Of a stretch of DNA of 64,000 bases, positions 46,016 through 57,610 are shown piece by piece (the stretch's first letter is position 1; each line of letters starts with the position of its first letter). The stretch lies in the NCBI GenBank assembly GCA_963971225.1, contig OZ020267.1:109021892-109085891 (forward strand). Reading direction: 5' to 3'. Source of the DNA: Melieria omissa (Eukaryota; Arthropoda; Insecta; Diptera; Ulidiidae). The position numbers and the translations under genes were made by a program. The notes under the pieces were generated by a model that saw nothing but the letters and a program-made list of their open reading frames with translations, made no database searches and had not been told where the DNA came from.

Positions 46016-48110
46016 TTAACTTATTTTAACATTTGGTGCATGCTTTAAGGCTGATATTTTATAAAAATAATTTATCATAAAAAAGTATTAAGACTAAAGA
46101 AGAAATTCCAATGGACTCTATTAGCAAGATTCCCAACCTGTATCTGACAATCGCATTGAGTATAAAAATCGTCGTTATACTCTACTTCATCGAAAGAATC
46201 AATTTGATTTCCCCCACATTGAGATTGATTAACCTCCAATATACCAAAAGAAAGGATTCCCAATGATTCAATTAGACCCCCGAATAGAAGTTGTACCATC
46301 ACTGCACGCACTTTCCAAACCCCAAATTTATTGATGCCAACTTTTTCGACTGCTCTTTCTAGCTCACACATTATTCTGTTCACACGCTGTTTTCATTTTT
46401 TTTCCAACAAGTTACTAACAAGCATATATTAAAAGTTGTATATGTTGGCATTCCGAAAAAAAATTCTACAAAAATGTAACACAAAAAACTCACAGCGCCT
46501 AAAATTATGCATGACTTTTAAGTAACTCAAAAATACACCGCCAACAGTCATCGCAAATATTGAAAGCATGATTTCTTGTTAATATTGGCAACAAGTTAGC
46601 ATATTTTGCATACTTTTCGGCATTGCTCTGAATGTTGTTGGAACATTGTATGACTGGTGGTATTTTTGTATGAGGAAGCAATTTTTTTTGTCAGGGAAAT
46701 AACAATGAAGTATGAAAGTTTATATTTAAGTGAAAATCATTGAACGGCGGTAATGGTACAAAGTTCAAGAAAGTTCTTGACTGTTTGGTCGTAGATTTTT
46801 TATTTTTATGTACCTTTGTACTTAAGTAACTAATGTCAAATGGTTGTTAGAATTGAGTTTTGATGTATTTAAAATATTGGTTTTACACACAAAACTCAAG
46901 TGCACAAAATACTAAAAAATTACGAAACTGTTAGTAAACAAAATGTAATTTAAATTTAAAATTTAACATTATATTTTAGAAATAATACTTAAAGTGAAAA
47001 AAAAGATTATTGAAATTAATTTCAAAAAATTTCAATTTAAATAAATTAAAATAAATAGTTAATAGAGAGAGAGCTAAATATAAATTAATTAATTTATTTA
47101 CATAAAAAATTAATATTAAATTAAATCCAAATTGGAATCATAATTAAAACCAAAATTATTTTATATGTAGTTAAAATTAAAAGTAAAATTAAAAAATTAA
47201 AACTAAAATTATAATTAAATTTAAAGCGAATATATGCAAACATATATGAGTACATAATAAATAACTAAAATCACAAATTACAGTTTATTACATGACATTC
47301 TATATGCCACTTAAACTGTTTACCTTTGTGCACTTGCAGACGTTTTTGATTGTCATTTTGGCTTCCGTTCTATTGTTCCACTATTCCTGAATAGAACATG
47401 AGAATGTGAAAATGTTTTTGTTCAAATTATGGAGAAGCCATTGAAATTTCAATTGGCGTGATGGGTATTAATTCGATTTGACAACTAAATTATTATTGAT
47501 TTCAAACGAAAAACATTTATACTCGCATTAAGTGGGCTCAACAAATCTAAACTGTGGTATATTAGTTATTTTAAGGTTTAGTCTAATTTTCTTTTATATT
47601 ATTTACAGTTTGACTTCTCTATTGGCAATCATAGTGTAAAGCTTCAGCCTAAATGTATGCTTGCATTTTCAATTGAACCTTTCAATGATTTTGACATATT
47701 TAATTTGCTTTGTGGCATACTTTTGGGCTGACCTTGTATGGTACGCGATGCGCATTTAATATCCGAGCCGAGATCAACAAGTGGCCATAATAAATATTAA
47801 AAGGCCGCAATTGTGTTTATTTATGGCCATTTATTAAACACTTTACTCGTATGCTGACAATACACATAAAATATGAATTTAAAATGGTTGTAAACAATTT
47901 CAATGACGGCTGCAGTGGCCTAACAGTCGATCAGATTTATAAATAATAATATTTTATATATAATCTGAATTATGTGTGTGTGTGTGTGTACTCGTAATCG
48001 GATAAAATGTATGGTTATGGCGAGCCGTTGCAGCAAAACGCTTCCAGTCAAATTGCTGTCATTACGAATTGTTTATTGACCGCGAAAAATGATGAAGCAC
48101 AAAAATATGG
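46016..48110. other. Very A/T-rich unique DNA, no gene seen
   Basis: 46900-47240 is almost pure A/T with AAATTAAAA-type runs. GT run at 47973-47988. Five motif copies: 46038 (weak), 46496, 46608, 47646 and 47715. Confidence 0.5.
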
Positions 48111-48119
48111 CACGCTAAC

Positions 48120-48440
48120 GGCAATAATAATAATAGCGACAACAGCAGTAGTAGTAGTACAATAACAACAACAACAATGACAGCGACAGCAACAGCAACA
48201 AAGAGCGCGAACAATAACAGCTGAAGCAGCAGCAGCAGCAACAGAGATGACAACGCGCCACCGACAGATCGGCACATAAAGCACATAAACACCAACGCAC
48301 TGTCAACAACAATAACAATAACAACTACAATACAGCCCACTGACTGCGACAAACAAAACTGCACAACAGCAGTAATGAGAGCAACACCAGCAACAGCAGC
48401 AGCAGCAAAACCGACAACAACAACAACCAGCAGTGGAACA
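48120..48440 (+). repeat. CAG/CAA (opa-type) repeat cluster
   Basis: Interspersed CAG, CAA and GTA triplets on the plus strand (GCAGCAGCAGCAGCAACAG at 48228-48246 and others). Minus-strand frames of repeated Leu/Val/Cys are artefacts. No long polyglutamine frame with flanking complex protein sequence was found, so I do not call a gene. Confidence 0.8.
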
Positions 48441-50619
48441 TGACAGACTGCAATGGCCATAAAAGGAACAAAGCGACAGCAGTAACGACATGATTTTCGT
48501 CATAATTTTTAAGGCCAACGGCAGCTGCGTGCCGCTGCCACATGCTGGCTGCTGTCACATGTACATGTGCGTGTGTGTGTGTCTGTATGGGTATATGGAT
48601 GTGTGTGTGCTTGCATTTATACGCACTGCAAATGAAGGCAGCTGGCGGCAATGCTGAGCAATGGCGGCATTGATTATGCAGCTTAATTCTTTTCCCCATT
48701 GAACACGCAAACACACACACACACAAGCGTACAAATGTGTGTGTATATGTAAGGGAACGAGTAAGTTCATGTACGCGAATTTGTAATTACGTTCAATTTC
48801 CCGTTACTCAATATTAGGTTAATGCAAAAAAAAGATTGCAGGTCAAAAATTTTACTAACAAATTTAATAATTTTTTTACTAAAACTAAACTAAATAATTT
48901 AAATAAGAAAATGAACAAAGACTTTCAACTATCAATTTTCATATTCAAATTCAAAGAAAGCAAACACAGACCTTCAGTCTGTAAACTTTAAAACTCAAAC
49001 CTTTAATTTAAATTTCAACCACAATTCTCTTTTCCACTATGTTCTTTCATTGTCTTTAGCAATAAATCTGCCATTTCCTCCATCAACCATTTCTGTCGCC
49101 CAATGCTGCACTGCTCATTTGTCTCTTCTTTGTTGTGACTACATAAACTTGAGCAATTTCAATTTGCCACTCCACAATCAACACTCAAAATGTCAACCCA
49201 GCACTTGACTCGATAATGTCCCTTCTGTGCCACATGCTCACGACATTCTCTGCTCCTCAAGGGGTAACGCACAAATTTTACGCCTGTTTGCACCTTAACG
49301 TCCAAGACACATAAACATTACCATTTGCTGCGCGTTATTTTACTACAAAAACTCTTTCAAAAAAAACAACAACAAAAACCCCCAAACACTGCCAACACTT
49401 GGCTACATTTTCTGCAAAATAACAAAGTGTCCCTTTACAACACTTAAGTTGCATAAAACTTATGGACTATAATCACTTTATAACCAAACGTTCACTAAGA
49501 AAAAAAAGAAAGGCGCAAAGAAACCGAAAGAAGTAGCAGCAATAAAAATTCAATTTTCAACATAAAACAAACTACACTTAATGCCAAACGAAAAGAAAAC
49601 GTATGCAACCAAAAGCGACAGTAAAGCCAGAGAAAAGTGGCGTAATGGCCAAATGGCGAAAAATCGAACTGTTATAGCGGGCGTCGTATATATTGTCAAC
49701 GAAAAGTCATTAAACGGTTTGACTTTTACACACACACGTACAGTCACACTCGCACAAGTAAAACAGCACATAAAGTAGTTAATTTTTCTTGCTGTAGGCA
49801 AAAACTCATTTCTTGTGCTGACACTTTTTAAATGTGTTCATTTTTTTTATATTTTTTTGCATATAATTTTCTTTCTTTTTAACTGCTTCTTGCTATAACT
49901 GTGGCCTCTTTTCGGGCTTAACAAAAATGCGAAATAAAGGCGGCACTGTGCTGCTTGCGTTCTCAATCGTTGGTTATTAATGCGTTCCCTAAGGTGACAT
50001 TGGTTTTCCTTAAAACGTAGCAACACTTATATGCGCTGCTCGTTTGCTTGAGCATATTTACGTGTGTGTGTGTGTGTGTGTCTCTTTGTGGTTGCTTTAT
50101 AGTGCTCAAGTGTGCAAAATAATGACACTTGATATTAAGTTCAAAAGGGGGCAAAAGGTTCTTCAACACTGGCTGAAAATAGTTTTCAGCGTTTATTTGG
50201 GACTTTTGCGCCTGTAAATATGCAAAGTTAAGTTCATAGAGAAAGAATGTAAGTTACAAATTTCAAGATAGATTTGTGTGATTGGAAATGCAATTTTAGA
50301 AATTTATGAAGGTCTTCTGTACGATGAAGCTGCGGCGAAAAAGATGTTCTATGCGGTAGTTAGAAATTAATGGTGAAAAGGAAGACCATGTCTTCGGTGC
50401 AAGGATTAAGATGATGGCGGCCTATCATATACAAATATATAAAAATTATTATATTATTATTATTAACTATTATTAATAAATTATTTATAAATTATGAATA
50501 AAAGTATAAAAATGGTCTAACATTTTTTAATACTTATATTTCATTAGAAGATAACATAAAATATTACAAACGAAAAAGTTTTAGTAAAGGAATTATCATT
50601 ATTTCAAATCTTTGATGAG
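48441..50619. other. Unique DNA, no gene seen
   Basis: Mixed AT-rich sequence with GT/CA runs near 48570, 48711-48722, 49728 and 50061-50080. Short frames lack domains. A weak motif copy is at 50208. Confidence 0.5.
50061..50080 (+). repeat. (GT)n microsatellite
   Basis: Ten uninterrupted GT units. Confidence 0.9.
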
Positions 50620-50639
50620 ACTATGAGGCCACCAGGGTC

Positions 50640-51412
50640 CTGATGACCTGTTGGTCCATAGCAGATAAAAGCTGGGGCTGTACACCAGCCATACTGAGAT
50701 GGATCTACACGACGATCGTGAGGCCTATGATAAAGTATGGTTCAGCGGTCTAGGTTAGTAGAACCAGCCAGCTGACCACCATCAGAGCTCTCAGCAAGCT
50801 CCAAAGACTGGCATGTGTGTGCATAACAGGTGCTATGAGAACGTCTGCAACAGCATCCTTGGAGGTTCTTCTTGAACTTACACCTCTTCACTTACATATA
50901 CACACCCAGGTGAAGAGGGCTATCCTACGGATGACTGACGTAAATATCGGGGCCAAAGGTTTCCTGAGTCGTAAGAAGATTGATATTCTTACGAACCAGT
51001 ATCCCGAGATTGCAATACCTAGAGACACAATTACTCCGAAGCTCTGTTTCACCAAGAGATTTAAAACAGAATTTAGTAATAAAATAAGCTGGGAAGGTAT
51101 ATCAGAGACATATCTGATAGATCAGCACATGATTTCCTGGTACACAGATGGCTCGGTGTATGGACCGGGGATTAGATATTTGGAACCTACAGGAAAGCAG
51201 ACCACCATTTTCCAGGCGGAAATATACGCCATTAAAAGGTTCGCTCACTGCAATCTGGTAAGGAAATACCGAAATCGGAGGATCGCGATCCTGTCAGACA
51301 GCCAAGCGGCAATCAAGGCATTAGGATCCTACCAGGTATCCTCGAAAATGGTGTCGGAATGCCTTGAGAAGCTGAATGAGCGTAGCGGTTACAATCAGGT
51401 ATGGGTCCTCTG
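50640..51412 (+). pseudogene. LINE reverse transcriptase end and RNase H, first part
   Basis: Apart from one stop (TAG near 50751), the frame from 50640 to the hAT insertion is open. In the open frame 50817-51467 the catalytic residues are MISWYTDGSVYG (Asp 111), TIFQAEIYAIK (Glu 135) and ILSDSQAAIKALG (Asp 161). The last residues before the break are NQVW-V-L. The frame resumes at 53114 as VLWVPGHARIDGNEQADKLA, which supplies the remaining RNase H motif. All RNase H motifs survive, so the gene may have been disrupted by the hAT before much decay. Confidence 0.85.
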
Positions 51413-51681
51413 CAGGGACGGACGCAGAAAAAAATTTTGGGGGGGTCCGATCGAAAAATTTGGATAATTAAACAGTTGTGTTTGACAAACTTAATATTTA
51501 TAACTTATGATTGTTCATTGAATCGCGTGTTGATTGGCGGTTTGCGAGTTTTATTTTCCAAAAAATAAACACAAGACAAAATCAATTTTTGGGTAAAAGT
51601 AGCTAAAAATTGTGATCATAATTTAAAAAAAATTTATTTTCACTCAATTGGAATTTCATTTAACGTTATAATATTTTATAA

Positions 51682-52434
51682 TACCAGGTATGCGCATATG
51701 AAACCGGTAACGGCATCTAGCGGTAAATAGCCGAATATTTATAAACTTCGGAACCGTACCAAATGTCATGTTTACTTCTTCTGTCATATGTCAACAATAT
51801 TCAGTTCACAATTCGTCAAGTTTCATCCAACAACGCATTGTTTGACGCTCCGGAAAATGTCGGATTACGTGCCTACAAATTACGATTTGCGGACACAGTT
51901 AATTTTGTGTTACCATTTGAAGAAAAAAACCTTCTAAAACCTGGTGAAACGGTTAACGGTGAACGTTACCAACAACAATTGGCCGATTTGAACCGTGCTG
52001 TACGCCAAAAACGCCCAGAATATGAAGCCAGGCAACACAAAGTGATTTTCCTCGATGACAACGCACCACCACACCGCACTAGAGCCACCAAAGAATTGGT
52101 TGCATCGTACAACTGGGAAGCTCTTGCTCATGCGGCTTACTCACCAGACTTGGCGCCTTCGGATTATCATATGTTCGCATCGATGGGCCACGCATTAACG
52201 GAACGGCGCTTCAATTCTCACGCAGAAGTCAAAAAATGGATCGATGATTGGTTTCAGGCAAAAGACGAAACATTTTTTTGGCGAGGCATCCATAAATTGC
52301 CTGAGAGATGGAAAAAATGTGTAGCTAGCGATGGCCATTACTTTGAAGAACAAAATTGTAATCATTTCCTCACAATGAACGTGTTTTTTTCAAAAATAAT
52401 TACCGGTTTCATAGGCATAAGAAGAATCATGGTA
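51682..52434 (+). mobile_element. Mariner element nested inside the hAT
   Basis: The ends are inverted: TACCAGGTATGCGCATATGA...AACCGGTAA on the left and, on the complement at the right, TATGCCTATGAAACCGGTAA preceded by a small insertion. TA lies at both outer edges (51682-51683, 52433-52434). At about 750 bp it is shorter than an intact mariner because the N-terminal and central coding part is missing. Confidence 0.85.
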
Positions 52435-52437
52435 TAA
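51763..52437 (+). pseudogene. Mariner transposase C-terminal half (D34D)
   Basis: The frame is open for 224 residues but begins in non-homologous sequence. Recognisable transposase starts near residue 58 (LLKPGETVNGERYQQQLADL). The second catalytic Asp is in IFLDDNAPPH (residue 99) and the third in YSPDLAPSD (residue 134), 34 residues apart. It ends with LPERWKKCVASDGHYFEE. The helix-turn-helix region and the first catalytic Asp are absent. The frame reads on across the right end of the element. The N-terminal 57 residues probably come from 5' UTR and deletion-junction sequence. Confidence 0.88.
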
Positions 52438-52800
52438 GAAGCATTAATTGACAGCACACGAATCAAATGATGAAATTGCAAAACATATGATCTACTGCCT
52501 TTAATATTAGGCAGACTATTTACAGAGTGATGTGATCTTCTTGTTCTTTTTGCGAGAATATCCAGAATTTGATCACTGGTAACATTCACATCTCTGTGAA
52601 TGTTAAGAAGCGCCAGTCCATTCAGTCGTTCCTCTCCAGTCCGGTTGCGCAAGTAAGTTTTTAACCTTCGCAAAGTGGAGAAGGACCGTTCACTAGAGGC
52701 AACTGTGACCGGTAGTGTCCCACAAATTTGAAGAAGCCTGTATATCTGGCTGTAAAATCTTCTATTGCAAACGTTTTGGTACTTTTTCTGTCAAACTGTC
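52435..52800 (-). pseudogene. hAT transposase C-terminal dimerisation domain, relic
   Basis: Minus-strand frame reading RFYSQIYRLLQICGTLPV, then TVASSERSFSTLRRLKTYLR, then RTGEERLNGLALLNIH and VTSDQILDILAKRTRR. The SSERSFSTLRRLKTYLR...RLNGLALLNIH block is the conserved hAT C-terminal dimerisation motif. It belongs to the 1.7-kb element at 51413-53113. Its N-terminal BED finger and catalytic core are missing, so the copy is non-autonomous. The mariner insertion sits just beyond the end of this domain. Confidence 0.9.
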
Positions 52801-53113
52801 AAAAAATAAACAAACGAAAAATGCATCTTTCTCGCACTACAGTAGGTTGCGAGTCGTCTAACGATAGTACTATTAATACATGTGGCATGATAATAACACT
52901 CAATTACTACTGTGATCTTGACCAGAAAAGTTGTGAAAATAAACTGAAAATTACGAAATAAAGTGGAATGAATCATATTTGTAATGTACCAACTTGTGAT
53001 GTGGATTTAGTTTATGCGGTTGAAAGACCGTGTGCTGTAAGGGGTTTTGAAAAAGTCTGAGATTTCGGGGGGGGGTCCGGACCCCCCGGACCACCCCCCT
53101 GCGTCCGTCCCTG

Positions 53114-53330
53114 GTCCTCTGGGTCCCGGGTCACGCCCGTATTGATGGGAATGAGCAGGCCGATAAACTTGCAAGAAGGGGGGCGTCTACCCCTTTCGTC
53201 GGCCCAGAACCCTTCTGCGGTCTAGGCAAAGGAGCACCATTCATCCTTTCCAGAAAAGATGAGCTAACCATCCGGAATCAATACTGGGAAAATCAACCAA
53301 GTCTTGAACATTCCAAGATGGTTACACTAT
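53114..53330 (+). pseudogene. LINE RNase H, second part
   Basis: Continues the frame broken at 51412. VLWVPGHARIDGNEQADKLA carries the His-x-Gly...Gly-Asn-Glu-x-Ala-Asp motif that closes RNase H. It is followed by FVGPEPFCGLGKGAPFILSR and SLEHSKMVTLF. The sequence then enters a repeat also present at 63.2 kb. Confidence 0.85.
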
Positions 53331-53950
53331 TCGACACGAAAAATGCTCCTAAAAACAAAAGTATTTTTTAGACTAATTTTCGGCTGCCGTACACGAAACT
53401 GAAAATCCAAAAAAATTTTAAAGAAGCGTTTTCGAAAAATCTTCTAAAAACACGTTTTCCCCTCTTATTTCAGTTATATTATATTTCAGTTTCTTATTTC
53501 ACATATATCGTAAACTAACCGTCCGACTAACACTTGTGGCCCGTCGTTCAGAAGGTAATTAACTAACCTTTCCAACAAAATATAGATTGTTCAAATCCAA
53601 TAAGGTTTGGGGAAGTAACTGAAGACGAAAGTTGTAAAAAAGTGAATTTTTTGACCATTTTCAAAAATTAGATATTTTCGAATGGTTCTTTTATAGATAA
53701 ACTAAATGAGCTCCTCTGATTTTCAGATCTAATATGAAAGATATATAATTTGAGCAAATATTAAGCCTAACATGAATAGAATTGAAGGAAAAATGGCAAA
53801 GTTATAACGCACGGAGTGAAAACACCAACTTTTCATTTATTACACCGTGCGAACAAATTTTTTTATTTTTCCGAGACCCAGCCAAATGTTGATATAGACG
53901 TGAAACTAGAGGTCATTTATAATATCCGGGCATTTGCCATTTTGTGACTT
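53322..53950 (+). repeat. Unclassified dispersed repeat, long copy
   Basis: 53322-53475 aligns with 63212-63386. They share CTCCTAAAAACAAAAGTATT, then TTTTTTAGACTAAT, and later CTGAAAATCCAAAAA and AAGAAGCGTTTT. The present copy continues to about 53950. Near its end it has a short inverted pair CGCACGGAGT / ACACCGTGCG (about 53809-53866). No terminal repeats or coding sequence were recognised. Confidence 0.7.
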
Positions 53951-54105
53951 TATTATACCAGGATCGGACTGGGTTTCCAAAGGCTTAGGAAATATACTCA
54001 GATTCCTTTTGGATACTGGACTCACGGACGAACTGTGAAGACCATGAAGGGTGCGCAATAGATCTTTTAGGTCGCAGTGCACATTCCTCGGTAATAATAA
54101 TAATG

Positions 54106-54349
54106 AGGCTCACCTCTGGGAATTACGTTTAAAAACAGATCCACAACTTTATCAATTTTTATGAAATTTCGATTGAACATTTCAAAAGTCCATCGAAGTT
54201 TACATCTGAAAGCATCTGGGTCAATTTTTTGGACTTTTCATGTTATACCAAGAAGAGTGGCTGAAAAAGTCTTTGAAAAAACTCAGTTTGGACGCCAACT
54301 GCAAGTTTTGCTCAATATGATGGTCTGATTTGTAATAAATAACAACAAA
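54106..54349. other. Short A/T-rich spacer, nothing recognised
   Basis: Sequence between the LINE tail and the LTR. No frame or repeat was recognised. Confidence 0.5.
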
Positions 54350-54746
54350 AGTTACCATGGGATATTTTGTATAATATGGGATAAATATATTCATTTCAAA
54401 GCAAACTTCAATAAATCAGCGCAAATGCAGTCAGAAACCAACAATCACTTTATTTACAAATTTACACTTTTCTTGACTCCACACTTGCCACTACTTTGCT
54501 TGTTCAAATAAGACTTGTCCTCTGCGCTGCACCCTGCGATTGTTCTCCCACTTTCCAGTTGGACTATCTCTCGATCGTTCTCGCCCATTTAAATTGGCCT
54601 ATCTATCGATTGTTCTCGCACATCCCATTACCATCGCGAGCCATCCTTGCCATGTCGAAACTATAGCAAGCTGGCCGTGCGTGCCTAAAAGTATGTCCGT
54701 AAAAGCATTAATGCATAGCACAGCAACAAAGTGCCTCATCGTTACA
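54350..54746 (-). mobile_element. Solo LTR, copy B (same family as 31.1 kb)
   Basis: On the minus strand it starts TGTAACGATGAGGCACT at 54746 and ends near GGTAAC at 54350. Similarity to copy A is clear at both ends: GAGGCACT...GCTGTG, CCTAAAAGTATG, GCAGCGCA and AAATTTGTAAATAAAGTGAT with the AATAAA signal. The central part has diverged and no TATA box is evident. The target duplication is not clear. There is no internal coding region beside it. Confidence 0.75.
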
Positions 54747-56530
54747 CTATCTATACTATATCTATTCATATGCTTCATCGCTTCTATGACTTTTTCTGCT
54801 CATCTCATCTTAACAAGAAATCTGTAATTTTTGTCAATTTAATTGCTTCATATACGCTGAGTTTTTTATGCACCAATTGTTGCCACTTCAGCTTTCCACT
54901 GCAGACACACACACACACCCATATATCTCAATAAAAAAAAAAATACCATTAATTTTTGTGTTGAGCGAACACACGTCTGCCAGATGTTGCTGTTCGTATG
55001 TGATGCAATTTCAATTTTCAATTTTCAATTTTTCCCAATGATATATTAAAATGGAGCGCACGAAAATCCTTTCTAGTCGTTTTTGTTTTCTACTTGATTG
55101 TTGTTGGTTGGGTTTTTATGGCGCATTGCATAACATGTGGCCCAAAACATGTGTTGTTGGTTGGCATTACAATTCATGCAGTTGTTGTGGTTGTTGTTAG
55201 AGCCTTTTCAATGACTGTCTGCGTGTGTGTGTGTGTGTGTGTGTGCAACACAATAAAAACATCAGCCAGCACAGAATCACTTAAATTGATTTGATGCGTT
55301 CAATTCGTCTGTCAATATATTTTCAACACAGACATGTGGCCAACAAAGCCAATGCGGTCAGTTTGTTGTGAACTGCAATAAAATTCAACCATAGACTTTT
55401 TTGATTAAATAAATTTATAGAATTTTTTTCAAGTAAAAGCAATTTAAATGGAACTGTGTTGTGTTGTGTAAAAGCAAAAGTTTAGAAGTCAAAGTTTTTA
55501 GATAACAGTTTAGCCTATAAGTATGCTAAGGCCAAGTGTAGTCAAGGAACTATGGATTAACTGGCTTAAATGTTGAACTTAATTTAGCCCAGCTTAGATT
55601 TTTACCAACTCAGAAGCCAAATGCCGATCTTAGTGTGTGTCTGTGCTATTACTCAGCAATAATTTATGAGAAATGTTCCTTCTTTTATCCATTGTTTGCC
55701 TTTAAAAGTTGAGTGATTTCCGAATTTTATGACTAGAAGCAATGTGTTTGTGCTGTGAGTTAAAGCTGCCAGTCGGTTATAAATGACTAAATAAATTCAA
55801 TTTATTCAATTTCCTACTCTTTTACGCTTACAGTCTGCATTCGCTTCATTCGCATGCAATAAAGTTTAAATGATTTGGTTTTTTTGAGTCACATTTTTCT
55901 TTGCTTTCATACATTCATATTCACACTCAATGACTGGCTTTGATGGATTTATTTGAAAAGTTATCCGACTGTTGTTGAAGTGAGCGGCAAAATAGGAAGT
56001 TGCGGTCTCAAAAAACCAAGCGTTAAATTTAAATAATTTTTTAATCTAGTTGTGCTGCAAATGTTCCATTTAAATTAAATTGAGAATTCTTAAAATCATT
56101 TTTAATTAAAATTGTAATTAAATTATAAATTTATTTTATTTATAAATTATAAATGTATATAATTTATAATTATTTATTTTTAATCACTTAAAAAATATGT
56201 TGAATTAATTAAATAATTCAAAAAAAATCTGGAACAATTCTTAACAATGCCATAGAATATTGAAACAATGTTTACTAGTTTGAAAACATTTGCAAAATTT
56301 TTATACATTTGTTTCCATAATTAAAAAAAAAATAAATTTAAATTTAAAGAAGTTCCTGATTTGAAACTTTGGAAAAAATTAGGAAAAAACTAGTTTTAAA
56401 AAGTTTAAATCTATGTTCGAAATTTTAATAAAATGTTTAGGAGTTTTTTTAATTTTTTGTTAAATTTTTAAATTTGTTTCCTTAATTTTACAAACATTTA
56501 TTGAAAAACCTCTATATTTATATTTTTTTA
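54747..56530. other. AT-rich unique DNA, no gene seen
   Basis: GT run at 55222-55244. A long A/T-only stretch is at 56080-56520. Motif copy at 55512-55526 (minus strand). No coding domain. Confidence 0.5.
55221..55244 (+). repeat. (GT)n microsatellite
   Basis: About 12 GT units. Confidence 0.9.
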
Positions 56531-56534
56531 TTTA

Positions 56535-57610
56535 TTTTTTTTTTATTCCTTGTTCACTCCTCACTGGAGCATAGGGCCTCAACAAGACTACCATCGTAGA
56601 CGATTCTGGGCTGTTGTTTTTGCGCCGTCCCGTGGTATTAACAGCGGCTAATTCGGTAAGATCGACCTTCTCCAGGTGCTTTTAGTCGACCGCGACTTCT
56701 ACTCCCTTGCGGGTTCCAGTCCAGTGCCATTCTCATGATACTGTCGGAAGGTTTTCTTAGTGCATGACCTATTTATTTCCATTTTCTGCGCTTTGTTTGC
56801 CTCAGGATGGGTTCCTCATTGGTAATCTTCCACAGCGCGTCGTTACTAATTGTCGTGGGCCAGAATATCCTGCAGATGATTCGCAAGGCATTTGTTGACG
56901 AAAGTTTGTAGCCTCTGGGTGCTGGTATTCGAGACTAGCCATGTTTCGCTTCCGTACAACAATATCGACTTCACACATGCGCTGAATATTCGTAGCTTCG
57001 TGCGTTTGGAGATTTGCGAGCTTGCCCATACTGAATGCAGCCGTCCGAACGCTGCCCTGGCTTTACTCAGTCTACAGTTGGCATCTTCTTCCGCTCCGCC
57101 GTCCGCCTTGATTGTGCAGCCAAGGTAGCAAAAGCTGTCGACGAACTCCACGGCACAGCCATCAATCGTTGAATGGTTTGTGCTGCTATGATTGACTATC
57201 ATGGCCTTGGTCTTGGCGATCTTAACCTCCAAACCGACGGTGCGTGCCAGCGTGACCAGGCTGTCGGCTTTTGCTTGCATGTCAGAAAGTTTGTGCGAGA
57301 GGAGGCAGATGTCATCAGCGAAGTCCAAGTCCTCGAAATGCTTGGTGAAGGTCCTCGTTGGTGCAGGGTGAGTTTGCTAATGACGTCGTCCAGTACGATT
57401 GCGAAGAGGAGAGGCGAGAGGGGGCAGCCTTGCCTGACTCCTGCATTGGTAGTGAAAGAATCGCTAATGTTGCCGTTGTGTAGTACTGCCAGTTCAAAGT
57501 TCTCGTACAACGCTCTGATGAGACGAATTAGTTTCTGGGGGACCCCCTTTCTACTCAATGCTAACTAAATTGAGCTTCTTTTTATTGTCTCGAATGCTTT
57601 TTTGAACTAA
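56535..57610 (-). mobile_element. 5'-truncated RTE-like LINE with poly-A tail
   Basis: Minus-strand LINE ending at 56535 in an A-rich tail that includes AATAAA. The 5' end is truncated within the reverse transcriptase near 57600. The last codons read VYDGSLVEALCSSEE and a stop at about 56556. A fragment of the same 3' end is at 25190-25260. Assignment to the RTE group rests on the FADD box and the general look of the C-terminus. Confidence 0.8.
56556..57600 (-). pseudogene. LINE reverse transcriptase relic (FADD box)
   Basis: 57558-57199 carries SRKGVPQKLIRLIRALYENF and AGVRQGCPLSPLLFAIVLDD, which form reverse transcriptase motif B. After a frameshift near 57345 the frame 57328-56846 carries LDFADDICLLSHKLSDMQ (motif C, catalytic FADD). 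It continues with FCYLGCTIKADGGAEED and KLRIFSACVKSILLYGSETW, and later frames reach the stop near 56556. A stop near 57567 and the frameshift show it is dead. Plus-strand frames over this interval are antisense shadows. Confidence 0.85.

Larger units (their letters stand above)
51413..53113 (-). mobile_element. hAT-superfamily element, 1.7 kb, inserted in the LINE
   Basis: Perfect 15-bp inverted ends CAGGGACGGACGCAG (51413-51427) and CTGCGTCCGTCCCTG (53099-53113). Perfect 8-bp target duplication GTCCTCTG at 51405-51412 and 53114-53121. Both are hallmarks of hAT elements. G/C-rich subterminal blocks (GGGGGGGTCCG) lie just inside both ends. It carries the C-terminus of its transposase on the minus strand and is itself interrupted by a mariner. 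Confidence 0.97.
50620..54105 (+). mobile_element. LINE with RNase H, split by a hAT element and a second repeat
   Basis: A plus-strand LINE of the I/LOA/R1-type group. It is 5' truncated inside the reverse transcriptase (about 50640: TRVLMTCWSIADKSWG, then CTPAILRWIYTTIVRPMI). RNase H is interrupted exactly at 51412/53114 by a hAT element with an 8-bp duplication. The reading continues on the other side to about 53320. A further repeat (53322-53950) then replaces or interrupts the end. The last LINE part reads KGLGNILRFLLDTGLTDEL, with a (TAA)n tail near 54093-54104. Confidence 0.8.

Noticed and set aside
48048..48726. Leu/Val/Cys-rich minus-strand frames of up to 133 codons
   Set aside because: By-products of CAG/CAA repeats in several overlapping frames.
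56892..57568. Plus-strand frames of 78 and 131 codons
   Set aside because: Antisense to the minus-strand LINE reverse transcriptase.
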